In this document: positions 17,382 through 26,177 of the stretch, piece by piece
How the letters are laid out: each line of letters starts with the position of its first letter
How positions within the stretch are numbered: position 1 is the first letter of the stretch
Assembly: GCA_963785565.1 (NCBI GenBank)
Contig: CAWAVV010000008.1
Span: 22,859 to 86,858, forward strand
Origin: AP-15 sp963785565
GTDB taxonomy: Bacteria > Pseudomonadota > Alphaproteobacteria > ATCC43930 > CGMCC-115725
DNA length: 64,000 bases
Reading direction: 5' to 3'
Notes under the pieces: generated by a model
Told to the model about the DNA's origin: nothing
Seen by the model: only the letters and a program-made list of their open reading frames with translations
Database searches by the model: none
Translations under genes and position numbers: made by a program

Positions 17382-18458
17382 TCAAATGGTCAGAGGCTCG
17401 CCCGGTCGGTCGAAGCGAACCGAGGCATGACCTCCGCACACAAATTGCATCGCGCCGACCACGTGCCGGTGCGGGATCAGCCCGCCGCAATTCAGCTCGG
17501 CGAGAATCCCGCTCAACCCGATTTCCGCCTGCAGCGTTTTGAGCTTCTCGGCGATCGTGTCGGGCGTGCCGATCAGCACGTTGGCGCCCAACGCGTCCTC
17601 ATAGCTGCGGGCGCGCAAGTCGTGAACCCGCCGCATGCGCCGTGCGGCGGTCACCGGATCGACCAGCTTCGCGGCCCCTTCGAGCAAATTCGCCTGCTCA
17701 TGGTAGAAATGCATGATGCTTTCTCTGGGCTCGCCGCGGGCGCGCGCCTCGGTCTCGGCGATATAGGTCGGGGCCGAGACAAAGACCTGACCGCGGCCCG
17801 GATGGCCGGCCGTCTCCCAGGCGTCGTGGTAGGTGCGGATCTGCGCGGCGAGATCGGACCAGCTGGTGTGGCGCACCGAGGCAAAGACCGGCACGCCGCG
17901 CCGGCCGATCGCCGGAAAGGTATCGGGCGTGCTGGCGGCAATGCGGATCGGCGGCATCGGCTTCTGGTACGGCTTCGGCACGACACTGACATTCTTGAAG
18001 CGATGGTAGGCGCCTTCGTAGGAAAATGTCGGCTCGGTCCAGGCTCGCTCGACCACGTCGAGGATTTCGCGAAACCGGGCTTGGCTCTCGGCATAAGAGA
18101 CGCCATAGGCCTCGTATGTCTGCGCCACACCGCTGCGCCCGACCCCAAAAATCAGCCTGCCGTGGCTCAGCTGGTCGACCGTGGCGGCCTCCTCGGCGAT
18201 GCGCAGCGGGTGGCACAACGGCAAGACCTGCACGGCGATGCCGATCTTGATGCGCCGGGTGCGCGCGGCGATGGCGCTGGCGATGCTGAGCGGCGCCGAC
18301 AGCAACGACCGCCGCGGCTCGAAATGGAGCTCCGCCAGCCACATTACGTCGAGCCCCAGCCGCTCGGCGGCGTCGACCTGTTCCATGGCCTCGTCGAAGG
18401 CCTCGCTCTCGGAGCGACCGGGGAGCGACGGAAACTCGTGAAACATGCCGAATTCCAT
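17382..18458 (-). CDS. LLM-class flavin-dependent oxidoreductase
   Basis: A 358-residue luciferase-like flavoenzyme: MEFGMFHEFPSLPGRSESE, VMWLAELHFEP, IGIAVQVLPLCHPLRIAEE and GRLIFGVGRSGVAQTYEAY. The start at 18458 has AAAAGGG upstream. The gene shares its strand with the GST that follows, and is divergent from the SDR at 18678. The substrate cannot be told from the sequence. Confidence 0.87.
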   Translation of the reverse strand: MEFGMFHEFPSLPGRSESEAFDEAMEQVDAAERLGLDVMWLAELHFEPRRSLLSAPLSIASAIAARTRRIKIGIAVQVLPLCHPLRIAEEAATVDQLSHGRLIFGVGRSGVAQTYEAYGVSYAESQARFREILDVVERAWTEPTFSYEGAYHRFKNVSVVPKPYQKPMPPIRIAASTPDTFPAIGRRGVPVFASVRHTSWSDLAAQIRTYHDAWETAGHPGRGQVFVSAPTYIAETEARARGEPRESIMHFYHEQANLLEGAAKLVDPVTAARRMRRVHDLRARSYEDALGANVLIGTPDTIAEKLKTLQAEIGLSGILAELNCGGLIPHRHVVGAMQFVCGGHASVRFDRPGEPLTI

Positions 18459-18598
18459 GACCGGCCCTTTTCCATTGCCATCAGACGACGGCCAACCTAG
18501 CCAAGCAGCGCCGCCAAAGCCAAGCCCGATCAACGGCCCCTTTGCTGCGGCGGCCGATAATGCGAAGCTCGCCGTAGCCGTCGGCAACATGAAAGCAT

Positions 18599-18627
18599 CC
18601 CCTCTCCGCCCATTACGGGGGAGAGGG
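18599..18627. repeat. CCCTCTCC...GGAGAGGG palindromic repeat
   Basis: An 8-bp inverted repeat (CCCTCTCC at 18600-18607, GGAGAGGG at 18620-18627) with a 12-base loop. The same stem core recurs at 30329-30354. It lies between divergent genes, so it is not a terminator for either; it looks like a dispersed palindromic element. Confidence 0.5.
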
Positions 18628-18677
18628 TGAATTCAGGCGGAATGACGAGCAAAACAAGCAAACGAGATGAGGAAACC

Positions 18678-19442
18678 ATGCGCTTTTCCGACCGGGTCGC
18701 AATCATTACCGCGGCGGCAAGCGGGATCGGCCGCGCCACCGCCGACATCATGGCGCGCGAAGGGGCGGTCGTGGTCGCCGTCGACATCGACGAGGGGCGG
18801 CTCGACGCGACGGTCGCGGCGTTACGCGCGGCCGGGGGGCGGGCGCACGCGCGACGCACCGACGTCCTCGGCGCCGCGCAGGTCGACGCGCTCGTCGCCT
18901 CCGTTACGCAGGAGTTTGGCGCCATCGACATCCTGGTCAACGCGGTCGGCGGCAGCACGATCATCCCGCATCCCGGCGCGACGATGGATCAGCTGACTCT
19001 CGACGACTGGCAGCGGCTGATCGCGTTCAACCTCGACGGCACGTTTCTGTTCTGCCACGCGGTGGCGCCGGTCATGAAGCGCCAGCGCCGCGGCAAGATC
19101 GTCAACCTTTCCTCGATCGCCGGACGCGGTCTGAGCGAGTCGAGCAGCGCCGCCTATGCCGCCGCCAAGGGCGGGATCATCGCCTTTACCCGCAAGATTG
19201 CCTTCGAGCTCGGGCCCTTCGGCATCAACGTCAACGCGATCGCACCGAGCCGCACCCTGACCGAGCGCATCCGCCCGCGCTGGGAGCAGCAGAGCCCCGA
19301 GGACCAGGCGGCCGAAATCGAGCGCACGCCGTTGCGGCGGATTGCCGAGGCGCCCGACCAAGCCAAGGTGATCTGTTTTCTGGCCTCGAGCGACGCCGAT
19401 TTCGTCACCGGCGTCACGATCGACGTGACCGGCGGCAACTGA
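18678..19442 (+). CDS. short-chain dehydrogenase/reductase (FabG-like)
   Basis: A 254-residue classical SDR. TAAASGIGR near residue 10 is the cofactor loop, followed by NAVGG, the catalytic Ser in NLSSIAG and the YAAAKGG catalytic Tyr/Lys. The end DFVTGVTIDVTGGN is the typical FabG-like C-terminus. The ATG at 18678 follows GATGAGGAAACC; an earlier in-frame ATG at 18627 adds 17 unconserved residues. It lies upstream of the first 2-hydroxy-acid oxidase and could share a substrate theme (hydroxy/keto interconversion). Confidence 0.87.
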   Translation: MRFSDRVAIITAAASGIGRATADIMAREGAVVVAVDIDEGRLDATVAALRAAGGRAHARRTDVLGAAQVDALVASVTQEFGAIDILVNAVGGSTIIPHPGATMDQLTLDDWQRLIAFNLDGTFLFCHAVAPVMKRQRRGKIVNLSSIAGRGLSESSSAAYAAAKGGIIAFTRKIAFELGPFGINVNAIAPSRTLTERIRPRWEQQSPEDQAAEIERTPLRRIAEAPDQAKVICFLASSDADFVTGVTIDVTGGN

Positions 19443-19684
19443 CCCCGCAGGTCATACGCGCCGCACGACGAACACGGCGCCCGTAGTCGAAATTGGTCCC
19501 GGCCTGCATCGAGATGACGGAAGGCGACGCGGTCGGCGAACGAGGCACATCGGCCCGACAGCGGCGCGGGTGCCGCCAGCCCGACGCGGCCACACCCCAG
19601 CCACGCGCCGCCGGGGGATTGTCGAATGACGCAAAAATACGCGATGCTGCGCTGTTTTAGCGCGGGCCGGGAGAGCGGACGACA

Positions 19685-20878
19685 ATGAACATCGACAAAG
19701 CCGTCAACATCGAAGACCTGCACCGCATGGCCAAGCGGCGGCTGCCGAAGATCGCGTTCGATTTCATCGAAGGCGGCCTCGAAGACGAACGCGGCCTCGA
19801 AACCAACACTTCTGCGTTTCACAAGCACCAGCTGTTGCCGCGCTATCTGGTCGACGTCTCGACCCGTGACCAGTCGAAAACGATATTCGGCCAGACCTTT
19901 GCGAGCCCGTTCGGGATCTCGCCGACCGGCGGCGCCGGGCTGTTCCGCTACCACGCCGACCTGATGCTGGCCGAGGCCGCGCGCGACGCGAATATCCCCT
20001 ACATCATGTCCGGCGCCAGCAACGATTCGATCGAGGCGGCGGCCAAGATCGCGCCGAAGAACCACTGGTATCAGCTCTATGCCGCGCGCGATCCCGCGGT
20101 CAACGCCGACCTGATCCGGCGCACCGCCGATGCCGGGCTCGGCGCGTTGGTCCTGACCGTCGATACCCCGGCTGGATCGAAGCGCGAGCGCAACATCAGG
20201 AACGGCTTTGCCAACATCCGTGGCGGCCTGTTCCAGGCATTGAGCCTGAAGCCGTCGATCCTGCTGGAAGCGATGACCCATCCCGGCTGGATCGTGGAAT
20301 ATCTGCGGCGCGGCGGCGGGACCCCGATGTTGCAGAATTGGCAGCCTTATGCGCCGGCCGGATCGGACGCCGAGGCGGTCTACAAGCACTCCAGCTCGCT
20401 GCGACCGTTCAACGCCCAGACTTGGCGCGATCTGGAGACCTACCGCAAGCTGTTCCCGCGCGCCCTCGTCGTAAAAGGCATCATGAGCCCCGCCGACGCG
20501 TTACGCTGCGTCGAGGTCGGCTGCGACGGCATCCTGGTGTCGAACCATGGCGGGCGCCAGCTCGATCAGGCGCCGGGCTCGCTCGACGTGTTGCCGGCGA
20601 TCAAGGCCGCGGTCGGCGACAAGCTGACCTTGCTGCTCGACAGCGGGGTTCGCCGCGGCGCCGATATACTGATAGCACTGTGTCTCGGCGCCGATTTCTG
20701 CTTCTTCGGGCGGCCGACGCTCTATGGCGCGGCCGCCGGGGGGTTGCCCGGCGTCAAAAAGGCGATCGACATCTTCGTCAACGAGATCGACCTGGTCATG
20801 GGCCAGATCGGCTGTCCGAGCCTTGACCAGCTCGGCCCCGATTTCCTGTGGCAGGACGATTGGCAGCGCAACCGCTAA
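19685..20878 (+). CDS. FMN-dependent alpha-hydroxy-acid oxidase/dehydrogenase (paralog 1)
   Basis: 397 residues of the glycolate oxidase / L-lactate dehydrogenase (LldD) family, which oxidises (S)-2-hydroxy acids to 2-keto acids. Landmarks: IEDLHRMAKRRLPKIAFDF at the start, GISPTGGAGLF, YIMSGASNDS, ALVVKGIMSPADAL with the flavin Lys, SNHGGRQLDQ with catalytic His and Arg, and LLLDSGVRRGADI phosphate binding. It is the first of three close paralogs in 7.7 kb. GGGAGAGCGGACGACA precedes the ATG. Confidence 0.9.
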   Translation: MNIDKAVNIEDLHRMAKRRLPKIAFDFIEGGLEDERGLETNTSAFHKHQLLPRYLVDVSTRDQSKTIFGQTFASPFGISPTGGAGLFRYHADLMLAEAARDANIPYIMSGASNDSIEAAAKIAPKNHWYQLYAARDPAVNADLIRRTADAGLGALVLTVDTPAGSKRERNIRNGFANIRGGLFQALSLKPSILLEAMTHPGWIVEYLRRGGGTPMLQNWQPYAPAGSDAEAVYKHSSSLRPFNAQTWRDLETYRKLFPRALVVKGIMSPADALRCVEVGCDGILVSNHGGRQLDQAPGSLDVLPAIKAAVGDKLTLLLDSGVRRGADILIALCLGADFCFFGRPTLYGAAAGGLPGVKKAIDIFVNEIDLVMGQIGCPSLDQLGPDFLWQDDWQRNR

Positions 20879-21075
20879 AGGGATCAGAGCCGGGTACTGC
20901 TGCGGCTTGCTCGGCGCGCGCCCCGGTGGCCCTGAAAGCCTGCGGTTTCGGGCGGATTTCGCAAAATTTCGGCTTTTCCTTCGATTTCTTTCGTTACGCT
21001 CGGCCGTCGACGCTGCTCAGCTTGCCGCGGTGACCAGCGGCGCCCGCCCGGCGCGATCAGCGACGCATAGGAGCG

Positions 21076-21573
21076 ATGGGGATGGAAGGAGCATTACCGG
21101 ATGCGCGGCCAAGGGCCGGCCTGTCGCGGCGGCATGCGATGAGCGGACTTGCTGTTCTGTTCGTCAGTACGGCCATTACAGCGACTTGGCAGCCTGCGGC
21201 CTCCGAAGATACCCCGCTCGCGATCAAAGGCTATGACCCGGTTGCCTACTTCACCGACGGAAAACCGGTGCGCGGGCTCCCCGCGTTGGAATATCAGTGG
21301 GATGATTACCGCTGGCAGTTTGCGAGCGCCTCCCATCGTGACATGTTCAAGGCCGATCCGGTGCATTACGCGCCGCAATTCGGCAATTACTGCGCGATGG
21401 CGCTCTCGCTCGGCCAGATCGTTGTGGCGAACCCGGAGAATTGGCTAATTAGCGACGGCAAGCTCTACGTTTTCGGCAAAGCGCCTCCGGCCGGACCCGC
21501 CCTGTTCAAGAAGAACCTTGCTGTAAACATTGCCAAGGCGAACAGCAACCGGCCGATCCTGCCCAAGCAGTGA
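21076..21573 (+). CDS. exported YHS-domain protein
   Basis: 165 residues. The N-terminus has a twin-arginine-like stretch (LSRRHAMSGLAVLFVS), suggesting export. The mature part is a YHS domain: LAIKGYDPVAYFTDGKPV, then WQFASASHRDMFKADPVHYAPQFGNYCA. Exported YHS proteins of this type are frequent in proteobacteria; the domain is thought to bind metal, with unclear physiological role. TAGGAGCG precedes the ATG. It is followed by the cupin gene 24 bases on. Confidence 0.85.
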   Translation: MGMEGALPDARPRAGLSRRHAMSGLAVLFVSTAITATWQPAASEDTPLAIKGYDPVAYFTDGKPVRGLPALEYQWDDYRWQFASASHRDMFKADPVHYAPQFGNYCAMALSLGQIVVANPENWLISDGKLYVFGKAPPAGPALFKKNLAVNIAKANSNRPILPKQ

Positions 21574-21596
21574 TCGGCCGAAAGCCGGGGGAGCCG

Positions 21597-22211
21597 ATGA
21601 AAACGGGATCATTCGCGGCATTGCTGCTCATCGCACTGCTGCTGTCGCTCGGAATGGCGGAGCTGCTGGTGCCGCCGGCAATGGCGCAGGAAAAATTTGT
21701 CGTCAAGCCGCTGGCCGAAAAGAAACTCGAGCAGCTTCCCGCCGGGCCGCTCTACTGGCGGATCGAGAATTTTGCCACGCTCGGGGAGGCACAGTCCGCC
21801 GCCGGCCCCGCCGCTGTGGCCGCCGAGGCCGATGGCAAAGCGTGGCTGTTCACACTGGGCGCCAAGGGCAGCGCAACCGCCGAGGGACACAAAGTCGCCG
21901 AGATCGGTCCGATCCCGAGGATCACCGCCTCCAGCTATCTGCTGCGCGTCAACAGCGCAACCGGATCACCGGGCGCCAAGACGCGGGTGCACACCCATCC
22001 GGGCTCCGAAACCTTCTATGTCCTGAGCGGTCGGCTCGGGGAAAAGACGCCGAGCGGCGTGATGCAGGTCGGGGCCGGCCAAGGGATGCCGGGAGACGCC
22101 CTCGGCACACCGATGCAAGCCTTCAGCAACGGCTCGAACGCCCTGAATGCGCTGGTCATGGTTGTCGTGGACGCTACCCAGCCGTTCTCTTCGCCGGCGA
22201 AATTTGAATAA
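21597..22211 (+). CDS. secreted cupin-domain protein
   Basis: 204 residues with a signal peptide (FAALLLIALLLSLGMAELL, cleavage near AMA). The mature part is one cupin: VHTHPGSETFYVLSGRLGEKT (metal-binding HxH...E), then PSGVMQVGAGQGMPGD. The ATG at 21597 follows GGGGGAGCC; a GTG at 21570 overlapping the previous stop is also possible. It is an operon partner of the YHS protein, which suggests a shared periplasmic metal-linked role, by inference only. Confidence 0.8.
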   Translation: MKTGSFAALLLIALLLSLGMAELLVPPAMAQEKFVVKPLAEKKLEQLPAGPLYWRIENFATLGEAQSAAGPAAVAAEADGKAWLFTLGAKGSATAEGHKVAEIGPIPRITASSYLLRVNSATGSPGAKTRVHTHPGSETFYVLSGRLGEKTPSGVMQVGAGQGMPGDALGTPMQAFSNGSNALNALVMVVVDATQPFSSPAKFE

Positions 22212-22226
22212 GGGTTCGCGTCTGCG

Positions 22227-23981
22227 TCATTCGGCCGGTGGCGGGGAGGCCAATGGGCTCGACAACAGGCCGGCCTTGCGCAGTCCAGCCCGCAGGTTCG
22301 CAAGATCCCCCGGGCTGAGGAATTTGCTGCCGAATTGCTGCGGATCGAAGGTCGGATCGAGTCGGCGGACCTTGGATACGATTCGGGCGGCGTCTTCGCC
22401 TCGGTCGGCCTCGGCATAGGCGGCGGCCAAGATAATCCGGCTAAAGTTCGCGCCGGGCGCCTTGCGAATGTTGAGCCGAGCCTCTTCGATCGCGGCGCCG
22501 TAACGCCCCTTCAGGTAGTAAGCAAGGCTGAGGGCGAAGCAGTCGAGCGGGCCGAGATCGGGGTCGAGACGCTGGGCGGCTTCCAGCGCCGCGATTGCGT
22601 TGTCGCTCTGCCCCATCCACATCAACGCGTTGCCGCGGCCGGCCAGGGCATGGGCGTCGTTCGGGTTGATCGCAATCGCGCGGTCCATCTCGGCGAGAGC
22701 CTCGGTGTAGCGATGGAAAAAAATGCTGATCCGGCCGAGGATGACATGCGCGCGCACATTGGAGTCGTCGATATCGAGGGCCTTCGCCGCCGCCTCTGCA
22801 GCGCGGCCTAGCGAGCGCATCGGTTCTTCCGCCCAGCCCATCGAGACGGCGATGTAATAGCTTTCCGCGAGCCCCGCATAGGCGGCGGCCAGGTTCGGAT
22901 CGCGCTCGATCGCGTCCCGCAACAGCTCCCGCGCTGCCGCGAGGCTCCCGCGCTCGGGGCGCTGCAAGGCCGGCCTGGCGCGCAACACCAAATCGTAGCC
23001 TTCGAGATTTTTGGGGGACCCGGCGAATGCACGCCGCCCTTCGGCCCGCGTCACCCGGACCGCCAAGATCCCGGCAATTTCGGCGGCAATCTTGTCCTGC
23101 AACGAAAACAGATCGGCCGCAGGGCTGTCGAAGCGGGCGGACCACAGCACCTGCCCGGCTGTATCGACGAGCCGCGCATCGACCCGCACCCGGTCGCCGT
23201 TTTGTCGCACACTGCCTTCCACCTGATAGCGAACACCCAGCGCGCGGGAGGCAGCGGCGGGGCTTGCCGGCTTCCCTCGGTACGGCAAGACGGCGTTCCA
23301 CGACATCACCGTCAACTCGGAAAAGCGACCGAGGGCGTCGATCAGGTCTTGCGTCAAGCCGTCCACCAAATAGTCGCGAGTGGTCTCGGCGCTGAAATTG
23401 GTAAAGGGCAAGACCGCAATCGTCGGCTTCTCGGCCGACGCGATGATCTCGGCCCCGGCTCGGGTCCCTGCAGCAGAGCGGACGAGCGCCTTCCAGCCGC
23501 CGGCAAACCCGACGCCTATGAGGGCGGCGACCAGCACGGCCGCGAGCACTACCGTCGCCGGCCTTGCGCCTCCCCGACGTCCACGGGCGGGTGCCGTCGG
23601 CGACGCCATGTCGGCCGGCGTTGGCGCGTCGCTTACTTGCCGGTACGCGGTCGAATCCGCAGCCTCATCCACCGTCGAAGCGGCAACAGGCGCCACGGCA
23701 GCGTCCAGCCGATAGCCGCGGCGCGGTACGGTCCGGATCAGGCGTTGGCCGTCTTCTCCCAAGGCCCGGCGCAGCTCGCCCACGCTCTGCACCAGCGTAT
23801 CGTCCGTGACCGCCAAATCCGGCCAGACGGCCGAAAAAAGCTCGTCTTTCGAGACCAGCCGCGCAGAATTTTCGACGAGGTAATCAAGGACTGCGAAGGT
23901 TTTCGGTCGGAGCGGAATCTCGGCCTCATCGTGTATGAGGCAGCCGCGAGCGCGATCGAGAACATAGCGGTCAAATCGCAT
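22227..23981 (-). CDS. CadC-like membrane transcriptional regulator with TPR domain
   Basis: 584 residues. Residues 1-95 form an OmpR/PhoB-type winged helix (LRPKTFAVLDYLVENSARLVS, DDTLVQSVGELRRAL, IRTVPRRGYRL). A low-complexity linker leads to one transmembrane helix at about 142-161. The periplasmic part starts with the TolB-N/FlgO-like segment (PTIAVLPFTNFSAETTRDYLVDGL) and then TPR repeats (AAAYAGLAESYYIA, AEMDRAIAINPNDAHALAGRG). Many alphaproteobacteria have such adenylate-cyclase-like CadC-TPR regulators; targets are usually unknown. The start at 23981 matches the family; the frame stays open upstream. Confidence 0.85.
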   Translation of the reverse strand: MRFDRYVLDRARGCLIHDEAEIPLRPKTFAVLDYLVENSARLVSKDELFSAVWPDLAVTDDTLVQSVGELRRALGEDGQRLIRTVPRRGYRLDAAVAPVAASTVDEAADSTAYRQVSDAPTPADMASPTAPARGRRGGARPATVVLAAVLVAALIGVGFAGGWKALVRSAAGTRAGAEIIASAEKPTIAVLPFTNFSAETTRDYLVDGLTQDLIDALGRFSELTVMSWNAVLPYRGKPASPAAASRALGVRYQVEGSVRQNGDRVRVDARLVDTAGQVLWSARFDSPAADLFSLQDKIAAEIAGILAVRVTRAEGRRAFAGSPKNLEGYDLVLRARPALQRPERGSLAAARELLRDAIERDPNLAAAYAGLAESYYIAVSMGWAEEPMRSLGRAAEAAAKALDIDDSNVRAHVILGRISIFFHRYTEALAEMDRAIAINPNDAHALAGRGNALMWMGQSDNAIAALEAAQRLDPDLGPLDCFALSLAYYLKGRYGAAIEEARLNIRKAPGANFSRIILAAAYAEADRGEDAARIVSKVRRLDPTFDPQQFGSKFLSPGDLANLRAGLRKAGLLSSPLASPPPAE

Positions 23982-24150
23982 CCGCTGGTCAAGTCGCGGC
24001 GCTGGCGCCCCCGCACGCCCGCCGGTTATTGCGGTGCTGATCGAAGATGGGTCCACAACAGCCGAGCCACGCAATCCGACCCCACGAAGGCGGGATCAAA
24101 CAGGATGGCCGATCTTGACACCCGCTGGGAGCCGAATCCAAGTCTCGATT

Positions 24151-24171
24151 GATGGCCATCAGATGGCTATC
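24151..24171. promoter_or_regulatory. probable vapBC operator
   Basis: Two adjacent near-identical 10-mers, GATGGCCATC (itself a perfect palindrome) and GATGGCTATC, separated by one A, end eight bases before the vapB start. Phd/VapB antitoxins repress their own operon through such short palindromes, so this is a natural binding site for the VapBC complex. Confidence 0.55.
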
Positions 24172-24179
24172 TTGGGCTG

Positions 24180-24431
24180 ATGAGTACTCACAGTGTCGCT
24201 GAAGCCAAGAACCAGCTGTCGAAGCTGATCGATCGCGCCCTCAAGGGCGAGGGTATCGTCATCACCCGCCGCGGCGAGCCGGTCGTGGAGCTGAAACCAG
24301 TGCGGCCGGCGCCGGGTCCGATTACCGAGGCGGACATCGAATGGTTGCGCGCCAGACGCGTCGGCCGGGCCCCGGCTAAAACCGACGCAGCCACCCTCAT
24401 TCGCGAGATGCGCGATGAGGGCGAGAAGTGA
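24180..24431 (+). CDS. vapB: VapB-type antitoxin (Phd/YefM family)
   Basis: 83 residues. The N-terminal half is the Phd/YefM DNA-binding domain (SVAEAKNQLSKLIDRALKGE, IVITRRGEPVVEL). The C-terminal half (DIEWLRARRV...ATLIREMRDEGEK) is the toxin-neutralising tail. It binds and blocks the VapC nuclease and represses the operon. Its stop overlaps the toxin GTG start. Confidence 0.9.
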   Translation: MSTHSVAEAKNQLSKLIDRALKGEGIVITRRGEPVVELKPVRPAPGPITEADIEWLRARRVGRAPAKTDAATLIREMRDEGEK

Positions 24432-24850
24432 GGCTTTACCTTGATGCCAACATTCTCGTCGGGTTATTGACTGTCGAGCCGCTGAGCGAGCGCGCGGATG
24501 ATTTCATACAAAGCAATGCGGAGCGGCTAATCGTCAGCGACTTCGCCGCCGCCGAATTTGCATCCGCGATTGCGAGACGGGTCCGCACCCGGGAGACAAC
24601 CGTCGAGGACGCGCGGAAGGATCTCGCCGATTTTGACGTTTGGACCGCGCGATTAACCGAGCGAACCGAACTCACCACCGGTGATGTGGCTGCTGCCACA
24701 GCCTATATGCGGCGGCTTGATCTGACGTTGCTGACGCCCGATGCGCTGCACATCGCGATCGCCGGCCGTCTCGATGCGACGCTGGTCACCTTCGATCGAG
24801 CCATGGCCGCTGCCGCCCGCGCGCTCGGCATGGCGGTTGCGATGCCCTAA
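24428..24850 (+). CDS. vapC: VapC-type PIN-domain toxin
   Basis: A 140-residue PIN ribonuclease. Acidic active-site residues are visible: Asp in LYLDANILV, Glu in AAAEFASAI, Asp in TPDALHIA and Asp in VTFDRAM. VapC toxins cut tRNA or rRNA when freed from VapB. The GTG start at 24428 overlaps the antitoxin stop (GTGA), ensuring coupled translation. The module sits between the CadC-like regulator and the second hydroxy-acid oxidase and appears intact. Confidence 0.9.
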   Translation: MRLYLDANILVGLLTVEPLSERADDFIQSNAERLIVSDFAAAEFASAIARRVRTRETTVEDARKDLADFDVWTARLTERTELTTGDVAAATAYMRRLDLTLLTPDALHIAIAGRLDATLVTFDRAMAAAARALGMAVAMP

Positions 24851-24919
24851 CGGGTTGTCGGCTGTGCGCGAAATTAGCATTGTTGGTCCATCGGGCACTT
24901 TCAGCGGGACCGCGTGGCG

Positions 24920-26113
24920 ATGAGACTGAACGAGGCGATCAACATCGAAGACCTGCACCGGATGGCCAAGCGGCGGCTGCCGAAGATCGCGTTCGATTTC
25001 ATTGAAGGGGGCCTTGAGGACGAGCGCGGGCTTGAACGCAACACCTCGGCCTTTCACAAGCACCAGCTACTGCCGCGCTATCTGGTCGACGTATCCGTGC
25101 GAAATCAGGCGGCGACCTTGTTCGGCCACGTTTACTCGAGTCCGTTCGGCATTTCGCCGACCGGCGGCGCCGGCCTGTTCCGCCGCGGCGCCGATCTGAT
25201 GCTGGCCGAGGCCGCGGTCAAGGCGAATATCCCTTACATCATGTCCGGGGCCAGCAACGATTCGATCGAGGCGGCGGCCCGGGTGGCGCCCAACAACGCC
25301 TGGTATCAGCTTTACGCCGCCGGCGAGGCCAAAATCCGCGAGGACATGATTCGCCGCACCGCAGACGCCGGCCTCGGCGCCCTGGTGCTGACCGTCGACG
25401 TGCCGGTCGGCTCGAAACGCGAGCGCAATATCAGGAACGGCTTTGCCAATGTTCGCGGCGGCTTGTTTCAGGCGCTCAGCCTGAAGCCGTCGATCCTGGC
25501 CGAGGCGCTGACCCATCCCGGCTGGATCGTCGAATATCTTCGCCACGGCGGCGGCACGCCGATGCTGCAGAATTGGCAACCCTACGCGCCGAACGGGGCC
25601 AATGCCGAAGCGGTCTACAACTTTTCGCGTTCGCTGATGCCGTTCAACGCGCAGACCTGGCGCGATTTGGAGAATTACCGGCGGTTGTTTCCGCGCGCCC
25701 TGGTCGTCAAGGGCATCATGAACCCGGCCGATGCGCTGCGCGCCGCCGAGATCGGCTGCGATGGAATTATCGTCTCGAACCATGGCGGCCGGCAGCTCGA
25801 CCAGGCGCCGGCCTCGCTCGACGTCTTGCCGGCGATCAAAGAGGCGGTGGGCGACAAGCTGACGGTGATGCTCGACAGCGGTGTGCGGCGCGGCGCCGAC
25901 ATCCTGATCGCGATGTGCCTCGGCGCGAAATTCGTCTTCATGGGCCGGCCGACCCTCTACGGCGCCGCCGCCGGCGGCATTCCCGGGGTCAACAAGGCGA
26001 TCTCGATCTTGAGCGGCGAGATCGATCTGGTCATGGGCCAGATCGGCTGCCCCAGCATCGACCAGCTCGGCCCCGATTTCCTGTGGCAGGACGATTGGCG
26101 GCGCAACGCCTGA
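24920..26113 (+). CDS. FMN-dependent alpha-hydroxy-acid oxidase/dehydrogenase (paralog 2)
   Basis: 397 residues, very close to paralog 1 over its whole length (KRRLPKIAFDFIEGGLEDER shared). The catalytic elements are the same: YIMSGASNDS, LVVKGIMNPADAL, SNHGGRQLDQ and MLDSGVRRGADI. I start at the ATG at 24920 because it gives exactly the length and N-terminus of the other two copies; a GTG two codons earlier is possible. About 70 bases separate it from the VapC stop. Confidence 0.9.
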   Translation: MRLNEAINIEDLHRMAKRRLPKIAFDFIEGGLEDERGLERNTSAFHKHQLLPRYLVDVSVRNQAATLFGHVYSSPFGISPTGGAGLFRRGADLMLAEAAVKANIPYIMSGASNDSIEAAARVAPNNAWYQLYAAGEAKIREDMIRRTADAGLGALVLTVDVPVGSKRERNIRNGFANVRGGLFQALSLKPSILAEALTHPGWIVEYLRHGGGTPMLQNWQPYAPNGANAEAVYNFSRSLMPFNAQTWRDLENYRRLFPRALVVKGIMNPADALRAAEIGCDGIIVSNHGGRQLDQAPASLDVLPAIKEAVGDKLTVMLDSGVRRGADILIAMCLGAKFVFMGRPTLYGAAAGGIPGVNKAISILSGEIDLVMGQIGCPSIDQLGPDFLWQDDWRRNA

Positions 26114-26177
26114 TCGGGTCAGGCCGCTGCTAACAGTCACTGCCGAGAAAACGCCATCTGTCGGAGGTCATCGCACC

